A stretch of 64,000 nucleotides of DNA from assembly GCA_930367205.1 (NCBI GenBank), contig OV884012.1, positions 58,549,239 through 58,613,238 of the forward strand, read 5' to 3'. Each line of letters opens with the position of its first letter. The stretch's first letter is position 1. Below the pieces are notes generated by a model that was not told the DNA's origin, ran no database searches, and was given only the letters and a program-made list of their open reading frames with translations. Positions 54,851 through 64,000 of the stretch are shown piece after piece. The position numbers and the translations under genes are program-made. This DNA comes from Acanthosoma haemorrhoidale (taxonomy: Eukaryota > Arthropoda > Insecta > Hemiptera > Acanthosomatidae).

Positions 54851-54876
54851 AAAAAAAAAAAAAAAAAAAAAAAAAA
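54851..54876 (+). repeat. LINE poly(A) tail
   Basis: Twenty-six uninterrupted A residues mark the 3' end of the LINE; LTR sequence resumes on the next base. Confidence 0.93.
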
Positions 54877-55198
54877 CTTGCTCTTTCATTCCTTTCACCC
54901 GGCACGAGACACAGGCAACGCATCCCAGGACCACGCTCGAGACCAGAAGACAAAGAAGAATGAACCAAAGGACGCACAACAAAGAAAAACTGGCCAGTCG
55001 CGATAGTAATAAGGTACAATTTAACTTTAGTTTTTAATAGTGTTATTTATTACGTACGTACTTAGATGTATATTCAATCTATAAATCAATTTGTTAATAA
55101 ACAATTATTCCTTTTGTCAGAAGTTTCCTTTTTATATTAACAGAACCTTAGATTAAGATTAAAGTTAAATATAAAAGATATAAAAAACGTAATAATAT

Positions 55199-56440
55199 TT
55201 ATGAACAAATTAAATAAATACAACTTATTTTCAAATCAATACTGCCAATTAGGGTGACTATGGTCCAAAATAAGTGTTTTCATGATCCGACTTCTGAAAT
55301 ACTACTCTGTTGTACATCTTTTCTTAAGAATAATATACATAAGAGCATAGTCCTCGTCTATGACTACTTTGGTCCAGTTCAGCCCTGTTTCTTGGCTCTC
55401 TGTTGCAGGAACCTTTGTGTGGATAAAATTCGCAATCGAAACCTTATGCGTTCCCTGGCAGTTCACAACTACAGCCACTTACCGTTTGCAGAGATGGTTG
55501 AACTCAGCGTCTGTCTGCTCAATTACTGATCCCGAATCTTGGCAAATGCAGCTAATAAATCTGAGGGGGGAAAGAGGGGGTGCCTTGACATTCGTAATTA
55601 CTAAATGTCATTGAAATTGTGTTCCCAGTTTCAACTCCATCAGTTTAATTTGTTATATCAACGATGGGACGAACAAAATTATAACTGACAATTGAAGAAA
55701 GAAAGAAAATTGTGAATGAAGGGACAAAACAAAATATTCCAACTTAATTAAAGAAAACTTAAAAATGAAAATAACCATAGATTGAGAAAAAAATTATTAA
55801 TGTTGGGTCTCAATACTTCAGGCCAAGAAATGGAGTATTTAGATTCTGGTGACTTGGAAAAGAAATGTAGTGCCTTGACAGCCGTTTCCGAATTTTCACA
55901 ATCCAAACACAATTGTTGCCATCAATGAAAAATCTTATCACCAAAATGTGGTCCTTATCTCGAAGAAATAAAACAGCTTATATTCGGAAAGGAGGACATC
56001 AATCACTATTTTCGTGAAAATATCAGTTTACAACAATCTTTTTGCTCAAGCTTCTATCAACACACAGAACCTAAACGTAAAAAGACATGGGGTGTATCCA
56101 ATGAGAAATTTAGGAGAGGCCTCTGTGTGAGCAACCGCTCCTTTAGAGACAAATTCGCATGATCCGAATGTGGTGTGCACTAAATGCGCACCAAGATCTG
56201 CATATGCACAAAGTCCATCCCACGAATAGTGAGTTATTAATAATGCTGGTGGAACGAGGTAAGTAAATAGACTTCATGAGGGTGACCGGCGATGTTTTGG
56301 CGTCACAGGATATGGTTGGCAGAGCTGACGAGTGGCGAAGACGTGGGAGCGGGCGACCGAACTGTGCAGGGGGTGGAGCTCCCTAGTATCTTATATAAAA
56401 CTGAGAAGGATAATACAAATTGATTGAGGAACTAGACTTA
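55199..56440. other. Unassigned, possibly repeat-derived DNA
   Basis: Several open but unrecognised stretches, such as 55254-55614 (+). The final 100-200 nt could be LTR sequence of the gypsy remnant that follows: TATATAAAACTG at about 56391 looks like an LTR TATA box. No domain could be named. Confidence 0.35.
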
Positions 56441-57072
56441 CTAATTTCGGCGCCCGAGAACATAAAATTTAAGTCAGGGAAACTCACTGACTGCAAAATT
56501 CTTCGATTTCTCAGTTTCGCTTTTATTTTTTTCCGGCGTCAAAAACAAACAACTTCTATAACCAATCATGAGACCAACCACCAAGGTATTCTGAACCACA
56601 CTTATGTTGAAGAAAAAGACATCAAGACTTAAGGAAGAAAGAATGTGGACTTCACTGAAAACAACTTTGTATTTTGGTAATTATAAGGTTTATTATTATT
56701 TTATGTACACATAAACTTACAGATAGACTGAATATTATAAGGGAAGCCAGACTTAATATACAAACTATACAAGAAACCAATGAAAATACAGAAACAATTC
56801 CTGTAACAATGAATCACCATATTATTAAATTAACTGACTTTAAACAAATCCCTGAATTCAATGGAAATCCTAGTGATCTAGTACTTTTGTTCGTTGCACA
56901 GACCGTTGGTGAGCCTGAATATCCCAAAAAAACTTACAATTTAAGACAACTTGTAAGCTTCACAAAAGCAAATAAACTAGTTTATCAAGCTGAATTCTGT
57001 GACAAAAGAAACTATGACACTATTTTTTTTTTTTATAACAACTTTGTTATGATAAAATTACAATCTGCCTGA
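56441..57072 (+). mobile_element. 5' end of another gypsy element: primer-binding site and gag start
   Basis: TTCGGCGCCCGAGAAC at about 56446 matches the primer-binding site of the gypsy at 38216-45071 in its first 14 bases after one mismatch. Downstream, 56674-57072 is open and contains FKQIPEFNGNPSDL, the typical start of a gypsy capsid region. The last ~45 codons (from GEPEYPKK) do not look like gag and may follow a deletion. Everything after is missing. Confidence 0.6.
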
Positions 57073-57682
57073 TTGGGCTATAAGTAATTGTGCTATATAC
57101 CAATTTACAATTTTCATTCACTCGCTCATTCATACTATATATACAAACAGCCCAGAGGCTCCCCAAGTCCACATGGTTGTCACCTCCCTCTTGTGCGAAG
57201 GAGGAAGCGGAGTCTTGGGAAGTCCACCACGCTCCTACGTCAGCCGCGTCACTGGATAAAAGCCAGCGGAGGCTGACCAAGAGCATCATGATTAGTCAGG
57301 ACATGATTAGAGAAACTGGCCATTGCCAGGACTCCCACTGTCACTTATTTATAGCAGGTCACAAGGCCACTGCCGCTTTAGTCTCCGAGGAGGATTATAG
57401 GGATGAGTGGTGCAGTGCAACGACTGTGCTAGGGAATTAGGGTGGTTAGATAGGTTACTATGGAATTTTATGAACTTGGAAGGGATGAGTTCAAGAATGT
57501 AGGGTATAGTCAGATCATAACTGTTTATGAACAATTATTTTTCTGAACAAGTGGCAAGACTCAAAAGCACAAGGGTTATCAATATTCTTTCCTTTCCTTC
57601 TGATATAACCGATCAATCTTTCTTAATGATCTTGACTTATTTTGTTCATAGATATATAATTCATTAATTAGTTTGTCCTGTT
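57073..57682. other. Unassigned sequence
   Basis: Moderately GC-rich around 57140-57440, with a TATA-like ATATATACAAA at 57138; it may be part of an LTR. The overlapping ORFs on both strands carry no motif I know. Confidence 0.35.
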
Positions 57683-58125
57683 TTACAAGTCTGCCGTACT
57701 GTTGATACAAATAAAAAAAAAACATAAACCCAGTTTTCCAGCCTTAGTTTCTTCCAAGTATTTTATTATTGTCGGTGTGTAATTTAAAGTAATATAGTAA
57801 TAGTAAACGAATATAGCAGGCGGCTTGGGCTGTGTGGGTGTTTTGTTGACTTCCATTTCATCAGCTTGAATATTTTTCAACGCCTCAAAGATGTTAGGCG
57901 TGAAGAAAGGGAACTCTACGGCGGTTTCTTTTTTGGATGTGCTGGCTTGTGGCGGTATCTCTTCCATGGAACTAGCTGCAGAGGACGTCATTTGTACGTT
58001 CCTATTTGAACGTCTAGGTTTTCGCTTTACAGGCGATGGTGCCGGAGTTGGAGCTAGGGATTTTGATCTTTTTTTTTATTTTGTGACATTAATTGCTGAT
58101 AAAATCGCATTTTATCATAACAATA
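57683..58125 (-). pseudogene. LINE ORF1 N-terminal fragment
   Basis: On the minus strand a start like MSQNKK leads, after a one-base slip in an A-run near 58075, into a Ser/Pro/Lys-rich N-terminus. It then reaches FPFFTPNIFEALKNI and KPPAIFV, the segment that precedes the RNA-binding domain in Jockey-clade ORF1 proteins. It then runs out of frame. A different family from the LINE at 50910. Confidence 0.5.
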
Positions 58126-58149
58126 TTTATTATTACTAAATTAAGTTTT

Positions 58150-58270
58150 TTGTTAATAAAAAATACGTTGCGCCGGTGGGATTCGAACTCACGACTTCCA
58201 AGGGGCGAACCACCAGCCCGTCTGGCATACAGAGCCTATTGCTTAATGTTATCTCCGATCCGGGAAAGGC
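58150..58270 (-). mobile_element. tRNA-derived SINE head
   Basis: Minus strand: GAGTTCGAATCCCACCGGCGC is a strong T-arm/B box, and about 40 nt earlier CCAGACGGGCTGGTGG may be a decayed A box region. The cloverleaf is incomplete, so it is a SINE or pseudo-tRNA. The remaining SINE body may extend to about 58370. Confidence 0.55.
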
Positions 58271-58370
58271 TAATGGCACGGCGGTCCAATATCGCCGACT
58301 TCTCGGTCCGATATCACTTATTATACTTCCACACAAATGTAACAAGCGATTCACTCACTTCTCGAGGGCT

Positions 58371-60870
58371 CCCTCGTGACCAGCTCACGTAAGTTGCTTG
58401 CTGGAACAATTTTATGGCTGAAGTGTGGCCTATAAATGGTAGAATACGGTGTTGGAAGGAAGAACGAAGTAGAGAATATGTTGTAAATAGTAGCGCATGC
58501 GCAAAAACTGAATTAAAAAAAAAAAATCCAAATGATTTATCTCCCACATGAATCCATGAGTTCTTTCATGTAGGGAATTTCGAACTAACTTTAGCATGTG
58601 GGATGATCTTAAAAAATATTGACATGATGAGATCCAGTTGTGAATTGTGTCAGGAGTTGGTTCTGGTTTTTCGTATTGCAACCAAACCTTACAAAAGCAA
58701 AATTTGATGAAGTACCATCAAAAGTGATCGAGGCAACTTAGATGTTTCTGTCTGATAGAAACCCTAAATATTGAAAAGTCACTGGTGATGCCCTCAATAA
58801 AAAGTATTCTCCACAATTTATTGAAGGGAAAGGACTGAGGATAAATGGTAAGCAATCTGAACAAGAGGGAATTCGACAGGTAGTGGTTGGGCGAAGAGAG
58901 AGGGGAAGTTGACACATCTCACGCCTCACGAAAAGGCCTCTCTAGTTCCTGCTTGCTATATTCAGTATATGGGGCCGAGATATCAACGATCTGATAAAAA
59001 AAACACCGGCACTACTCCAATTACAGAAAACATCGATCAGCCATTTTCAAGCGAGAGTGGTTTTTCTTGGACCACCTTTAAAAGATTCCTTAAGCTTTCC
59101 AGTGAAGTGGAAACCGTTATTCTAAGACGACGTGTGACAGAGTTATGGATCTTCTGATTGAGAAAGACACAGGCCACTCACTGTATTTTATTCAAAAACG
59201 GCGAGGATTTCTACAAAAGCAACCATTTATATTAAAATTGAACATAGAAAATGTATTCGGTCCAAATAAAAACAGGTTATAACCGATTTCCTTTGAGCGG
59301 CGATATCTCCAGCTGGGTTTCATTTAGAGAAGAAGCAAAGAGAACAAAGGAGAATCGGGTTTTATACTAGCCATGTCACGCGGGGAATCTTGAAACTGAG
59401 CTTATAGACGACCTTTGTTTCTGTCCAATTTGCGCTACTTCGACCGTTTCTTAGAAAATTTTAGTGTGGTTTTTCTTAAGCCAACTTTTAGTAAATTTTC
59501 TAACCTTTCCATCGATCTATATCTGGGTGATGCGGTATTAAAGATTGTCAGGTCGGTATCCTTAATAGAAAACACTAGGTTAACTTTTTAATGGATTTTA
59601 CAAAAGTAGAGTACGTGAGCAAGGAAGCGGGGTCCTCAATACTTCCATCTGCACTGCACAAGTCACCACTACGGAATGGCCTGGATGAGCCCTTCCGTTA
59701 GACAGTTCTAGGGCACCTTGCTAGATGATTCTTTTAGGCGTGGTCCTTGCTGTTTGGTTACGCCTCCCACCCCTGCATCTATAAATATAACCAAAAAAAA
59801 AAAAGGAAAAAGGTGTATGCACCTACACCCCTTTCCTCCGGGAGCTCGGGTCGTGTTGGGACCTAAAACCTAAGCCCCTTCCGTCAAGAGAGTATTTAAT
59901 GAATCATTCAGTTGTCCTATGGTCTGTGTGTCTTTCGGCATGAGTGCAAGTACAATCATGGAAGCTATGCGCTTTCCTCGTGAATGCGAGTTGATTATAA
60001 CATGCCTATGACCAACGCACCCCCCCCCACTCCGAGCGAAGGCTTGCATGATCAATTGCCCACCTCTCATGTTACTGCACCTACGCTACATTTAGACATG
60101 TCTAGTACATAATGATGCACTTATATAAAAAGCGGGTTTTCGTAGTTAGGTTGTGTGGCTCACTCTCAGGACGATTATAAGAACAAGAACTAACAACTTT
60201 ACCCAGGCAGCCAGTTGCTAGGTACAGTAATGATGTGGGAATCTAGTTGTGAACATTTGACAGTAACTAAAACACATATCTTTTCTGTCTAAGAACCCTT
60301 GTCATTTATTGATTTCCCCTGCTCAATGTACCCTTATATATCTGGGATGTCCCAAATATACCTGTATGCGCCCTTTATTACTAGCTAAATAATCATTTAA
60401 AAAATTAAATTATATTTGACTATAAAAAATATTACTACAGTGCATAATTACCTCCCAATTGATTACCAGCATTTTGACAATTTAATTAAAAAACTATACA
60501 ACACACAAAAATAAAATTTATATTATAAGCTCTGGTTTACTATATCAATAGGTCAAACTGGAAGGAATTTTTCCAAAATATCTGCTTTTAACTGTTATTC
60601 CATTAACAGATTGATAACCAACTTGCTCTTGCAATTAACATTGCTAGAAGTACTTAATCAGAAAATTCTACAGATTATTTCTGACCTACCCACCCCTGTT
60701 ATTCTGCATTTCTAGAAAGTACTTCATATGTTAATATGTAGAAAATAATTTTTCGATAAATTTAGGGAGATAATTGCTTAATTTTTATTTATAAAAAAAA
60801 AAGCACATTATTTATTATTACAGACCATACTGGTACAAATCAATAGACTTAACGTATAGGCTTTAATCAT
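58371..60870. other. Unassigned, no gene seen
   Basis: ORFs at 58909-59157 (+) and 59870-60070 (-) are open but match nothing I know. A TATA-like CTTATATAAAAAGCGGG at 60120 could be a retroelement promoter. A hairpin GGTGTATGCACCTACACC is near 59810. No element could be delimited. Confidence 0.35.
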
Positions 60871-61597
60871 TGTTGCCTACAAGTGAGGGTTGATAAATTG
60901 GACAATCGTTTCATGACGGCTTTACTATCTGACTCCATTTTATGATAGGTATGAGCCTGACAATGCACTATGTTCAGAAGTGGTATAGGGTAGGTAGTTT
61001 GTGTGGTCTTGGAATGGCCACAAATTCACACTTGGCACCTGAGGGTAGGCGAAATCCAAAAGCGAGCGTGAACCGGAGGCACTGCTTGGTAACTTTGCAG
61101 GGCAATGACAACTAGGGATAGGTCTCTCCCAAGGTGCTAGATTTAGCTAGAGGAAGGCAGATTTAGCTAGAGGAAGGCAGATTCCCACTAGGAAGGTGTG
61201 GGTTCTGACGCCAGACTAAAACAGGGAGGTTAAGAGAGAAGAGGTTTTTCATAAAGCAGTCAAGTTTCAAGCTGGAGCCAAGGGCCGGTAGTTGACAGGA
61301 GAATGATATACTGGACCCAAATCACGGACTATACCCAGCTGGGTTTGCCTGCAGCCAATAAGGATCGCCGTTGTTGTGGCTTTCCTTTGTTCCCTGGCAT
61401 AGCCTGGAAGGGTCAGTGGTCAGGTCCACATATACCTGACTGACAGCTGGTGTCTCATCTCATGTAACTAATTGGCCCTGGCAGCATGTTTTATTGTTTA
61501 ACATATTTACAATGATTTATATTTGGGTAATGTTATTTACAATATATATACAATAGAGTATAGGGTGATTTATCTTATGTAGTTAGTGGTCGCTACA
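60871..61597 (-). mobile_element. Solo LTR (727 bp) with ATCAT duplication
   Basis: Starts TGTTGCCTACAAGTG and ends GTGGTCGCTACA, flanked by ATCAT on both sides (60866-60870, 61598-61602). Clearly the same family as 30476-31368: shared GTGAGGGTTGA, GTGGTCTTGGAATG, GGTCTCTCCCAAGG and the final ~45 nt. It is shorter through several internal deletions and has a small tandem duplication at about 61137-61180 (GATTTAGCTAGAGGAAGGCA twice). Confidence 0.82.
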
Positions 61598-61602
61598 ATC
61601 AT

Positions 61603-64000
61603 CTTACAAACTAATAAACATTTAAATATATCCGGCAAATGACAACAATTTTGGAAAAATACATATTAAAAAAAGTCATTTTTTATTACCTCTAACAATA
61701 CATTCATCTTATCTGAATTTTAATGCATAATAATTGATTTCCTCTTATAAGTCATCAGTCTAACATAAATTCAAATAATTAATTATCACAGGCAAGGCAA
61801 CAATGACTACCAAAAGTACTTATACTTATGATTAATTATCACAGTTTGCATTGACAAATAAAGGACTGATAAGGCATGTATTTATACATGAACAAAATCT
61901 AAAAATACAATATCAAATCTTAGGTTAAAAAAAACAAATAAACATTATTAAACTAAAGCTATGGTAAACATTATTAAATTTATTATAATCTGGTTGTGGA
62001 ATTTCTTAACAGATTTAACTGTTCCTTACCAACAATCGATTATATTTTTTCGGAGCCTAAACTGTCACTTGACAGAATCCTGTACTCGTAAGCAACAGTA
62101 GTATCATGATCAACCTAAAATAATAATTAGGAAATATTTAGCCATTCAAGATACAATTAATATAATATCTATCGGCAGAGAAGCTTTACAAAGTCAGAAT
62201 AAGGAACATATCACAGGATGAGGTTAAAACTAACCATCAATAAAACTGTAATAATTCGGAGGAAAATGTGTGAACTATTAATGTTAGAAACCGGTATGGC
62301 AATAATTGTTAGCGAATAGCAAAATGACCAGGCTGAAATACTTAGTAGGTTTATAGGGTTATTTAGAACTATACTGGTTATTTAGAACTAAGAACCTTTT
62401 TCATCTGCCATTTAGCTATCGTTTTAACAACATATTTAAATTTCAGCCTTACTATAAATAAGCATCACTCATGTAAAGAACGGTATTTACGAATACAGGA
62501 TGTTGTGACTAATGGAATCTTTTCGTAAACTTAAAAACAGTAGCTCATGACCAAGAAAGCTGGTGGAGACTGATGCAGGATGTGTGATAAGTAGTTTCAC
62601 CATTGATGTAACTATAAATAACCCATGTAGAGGTTAGAAACACATGAGAAATGAAGTAGAATGCGGTACAAAGAAGATCTTTCCTGCATTGTAGGAGGTT
62701 TTTATCTGATGTCCGTGGAATTTCTAACTCGAAGGTTTCTTTTCTTCTAATTATTAATGGATGATCCCAAAAATAATCTTTTCAAACATTGGATTAGGAT
62801 TATCGAACATACATTACCTAAAATAGATAAAATTTAAATTAATAATATCAGATCATATTACTTGTTGAATAATTTAAGAATTAAGAGTTCTGAAATTTGA
62901 GTGTTTAACATACTTAGACTATACGGAAAACCAACAACTGTATTATAAAGAATAAAAATAAATACAAATTAATTAAGATAGTTAATTTATTAAACACACC
63001 TGAAATTCAACATTAGTAGACATTTTTGTCAGCTTCTTCAGAGGCAGATGGAAAAAAATAAATAAAAATTTCTGAATCGAAGGCTTGTAGAAAAACATAG
63101 CAACCATTTGTAATAACAAACAGGAACATGGTCTGATACAGTATTTTCTCTCTGCAGCATCATATCTTCATTTAGACACTTGCTGTGTTTTCTGCAATAA
63201 AACTTCAACCAAAGAATAATTTCAAATTAAAATAAATTCTTTGTCTATCAATGTGACAACTCTGATGGTGGGACAACACCAACTTTTGAAGAGCTAAAAC
63301 CTCTCAAAAAAAACTAAGATAGTTTTTACTAACAGAAGGTTGTGACCTCATCTAATAGCTCTCCCTCGATGTTGTCTATAATAATAAAAGTAGAAAATGA
63401 TGTTACCTGTGAAATGTAAACATAGCATTAGAAAAAAAATAGGCAATGAGCAGTACAATATGTCAGATTACATCGGCATAATTAGGGAGGGGGGGGGTAG
63501 AAAGAGAAAGCAAGGAAGTGGAAGTGAAGAAATGTTATACTATGGGGCAATGGGTATATACCATGGGGAAACTGCTGTTTCTTCAAATGCTATTTATAAT
63601 TTTACTGGAAAAGAATGCATAATAGCAGGGAAAATAGTTCATATAAAATTGAATAAATAGAAAAGAAGGGATAAATTTAAATAAATAGCAATACCACACG
63701 AGTATGCAAATGGCATACACAGAGTGAAAATATACCTATAAATGTAAAAGTACATTAAGAAAATTTATTTAATTTTACTAAAAAATTATTAAACGTTAAA
63801 TGTTTTTAAATTATTAGATAACATGATGGCAAATTAAGATTTATTAGCTAGTTTCTTCACATTGATTTTTTCCCTACTTTATAATACTAATAAATAATTT
63901 AGTAAAATGAAAATAATGTTTCAAAGTACTTTCAGATTTATAGGCAATAGGCCACAGGATGTTCATGCAACAAAATAATGATACAATCAGGAATACAAAA
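61603..64000. other. AT-rich region, nothing recognised
   Basis: No domain, RNA gene or repeat boundary is visible. The longest ORF (63397-63660, +, 87 codons) has an ATG start and a Gly/Lys-rich middle but no recognisable feature, and I do not call it a gene. Confidence 0.45.

Larger units (their letters stand above)
50910..54876 (+). mobile_element. Jockey-type LINE, 5'-truncated, with poly(A) tail
   Basis: ORF1 with zinc knuckles, ORF2 with endonuclease and RT, a short 3' UTR and 26 A's (54851-54876). The 5' junction lies a few codons into the frame that also runs through the LTR, so the element probably lost its own 5' end. ORF2 is intact. A scrap of the family is at 6016-6180. Confidence 0.87.
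49620..55194 (+). mobile_element. Internally deleted gypsy element with a LINE nested in its 3' LTR
   Basis: Flanked by ATAT at 49616-49619 and 55195-55198. The 5' LTR start (49620 to about 49860, TGTTGTGATATTTGATG...) is followed by a gag remnant (49958-50225), then 3' non-coding sequence homologous to that of the young gypsy, ending GGAGCGGACCCGAA. The 3' LTR begins at about 50765, is interrupted at about 50909 by a LINE, and resumes at 54877, ending ACGTAATA at 55194. Pol is entirely missing. About 200 nt of the LTR middle, present in the solo copy at 19170-19823, is absent at the LINE junction. Confidence 0.82.

Noticed and set aside
59870..60070. Possible C-terminal coding fragment on the minus strand
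   Set aside because: Ends in a clean stop and looks coding-like, but no family could be named and the frame cannot be extended.
63397..63660. 87-codon plus-strand ORF
   Set aside because: No domain, no splice context; length is within chance for this region.

Overview
This window looks like arthropod, most likely insect, nuclear DNA. It is AT-rich, its genes have GT-AG introns of up to about 8 kb, and more than half of the recognisable content is transposable elements in every state of decay. No bacterial operons, CRISPR arrays or rRNA genes are visible. I can build three multi-exon genes from splice sites and frame, each with exon lengths that sum to a whole number of codons. One GPCR exon and one possible small ORF are also present.

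Layout. Positions 1-6.2 kb hold old transposon remains on both strands: a Transib (RAG1-related) transposase, a Helitron helicase and a Jockey-type LINE scrap. A GC-rich GPCR exon (minus strand, 4004-4250) lies among them. At 6796-8021 is a dead mariner of DD41D type. From 8351 to 21220 two paralogous genes for secreted, cysteine-rich, EB/EGF-like multi-module proteins stand head to head around a ~1.1 kb gap (13621-14714). Each module sits in its own phase-1 exon. From 22.2 to 25.5 kb come a perfect-TIR MITE, a dead gypsy pol and a dead LINE with an (AAT)n tail.

Positions 26674-48952 carry a complete ten-exon gene for a WD-repeat protein that I identify as the cytoplasmic dynein-2 intermediate chain DYNC2I2/WDR34 (460 aa). 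Its introns hold a Tc1 relic, tRNA-derived SINE heads, a solo LTR with target-site duplication, an orphan LTR with primer-binding site, and LINE pieces. They also hold a nearly complete, very young Ty3/gypsy element (38216-45071, LTRs differing at 1 of 546 positions). From 49620 to 55194 is an internally deleted relative of that gypsy, with a Jockey-type LINE (intact 874-aa ORF2) nested in its 3' LTR. From 55.2 kb to the end I see only repeats: a third gypsy 5' end, a LINE ORF1 piece, a SINE head and a second solo LTR. The last 2.4 kb has nothing recognisable.

Main points. The young gypsy keeps gag and pol in one reading frame, separated by UGA followed by CUA, the classic leaky-stop context. 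Three copies of this gypsy lineage all sit in an ATAT target duplication, which independently fixes their LTR ends. The two EB-type genes share architecture, intron phase and a hydrophobic C-terminal tail. The dynein chain has three closely spaced QT motifs of the LC8-binding type in its N-terminal extension. All identifications rest on reading motifs by eye; no database search was possible.
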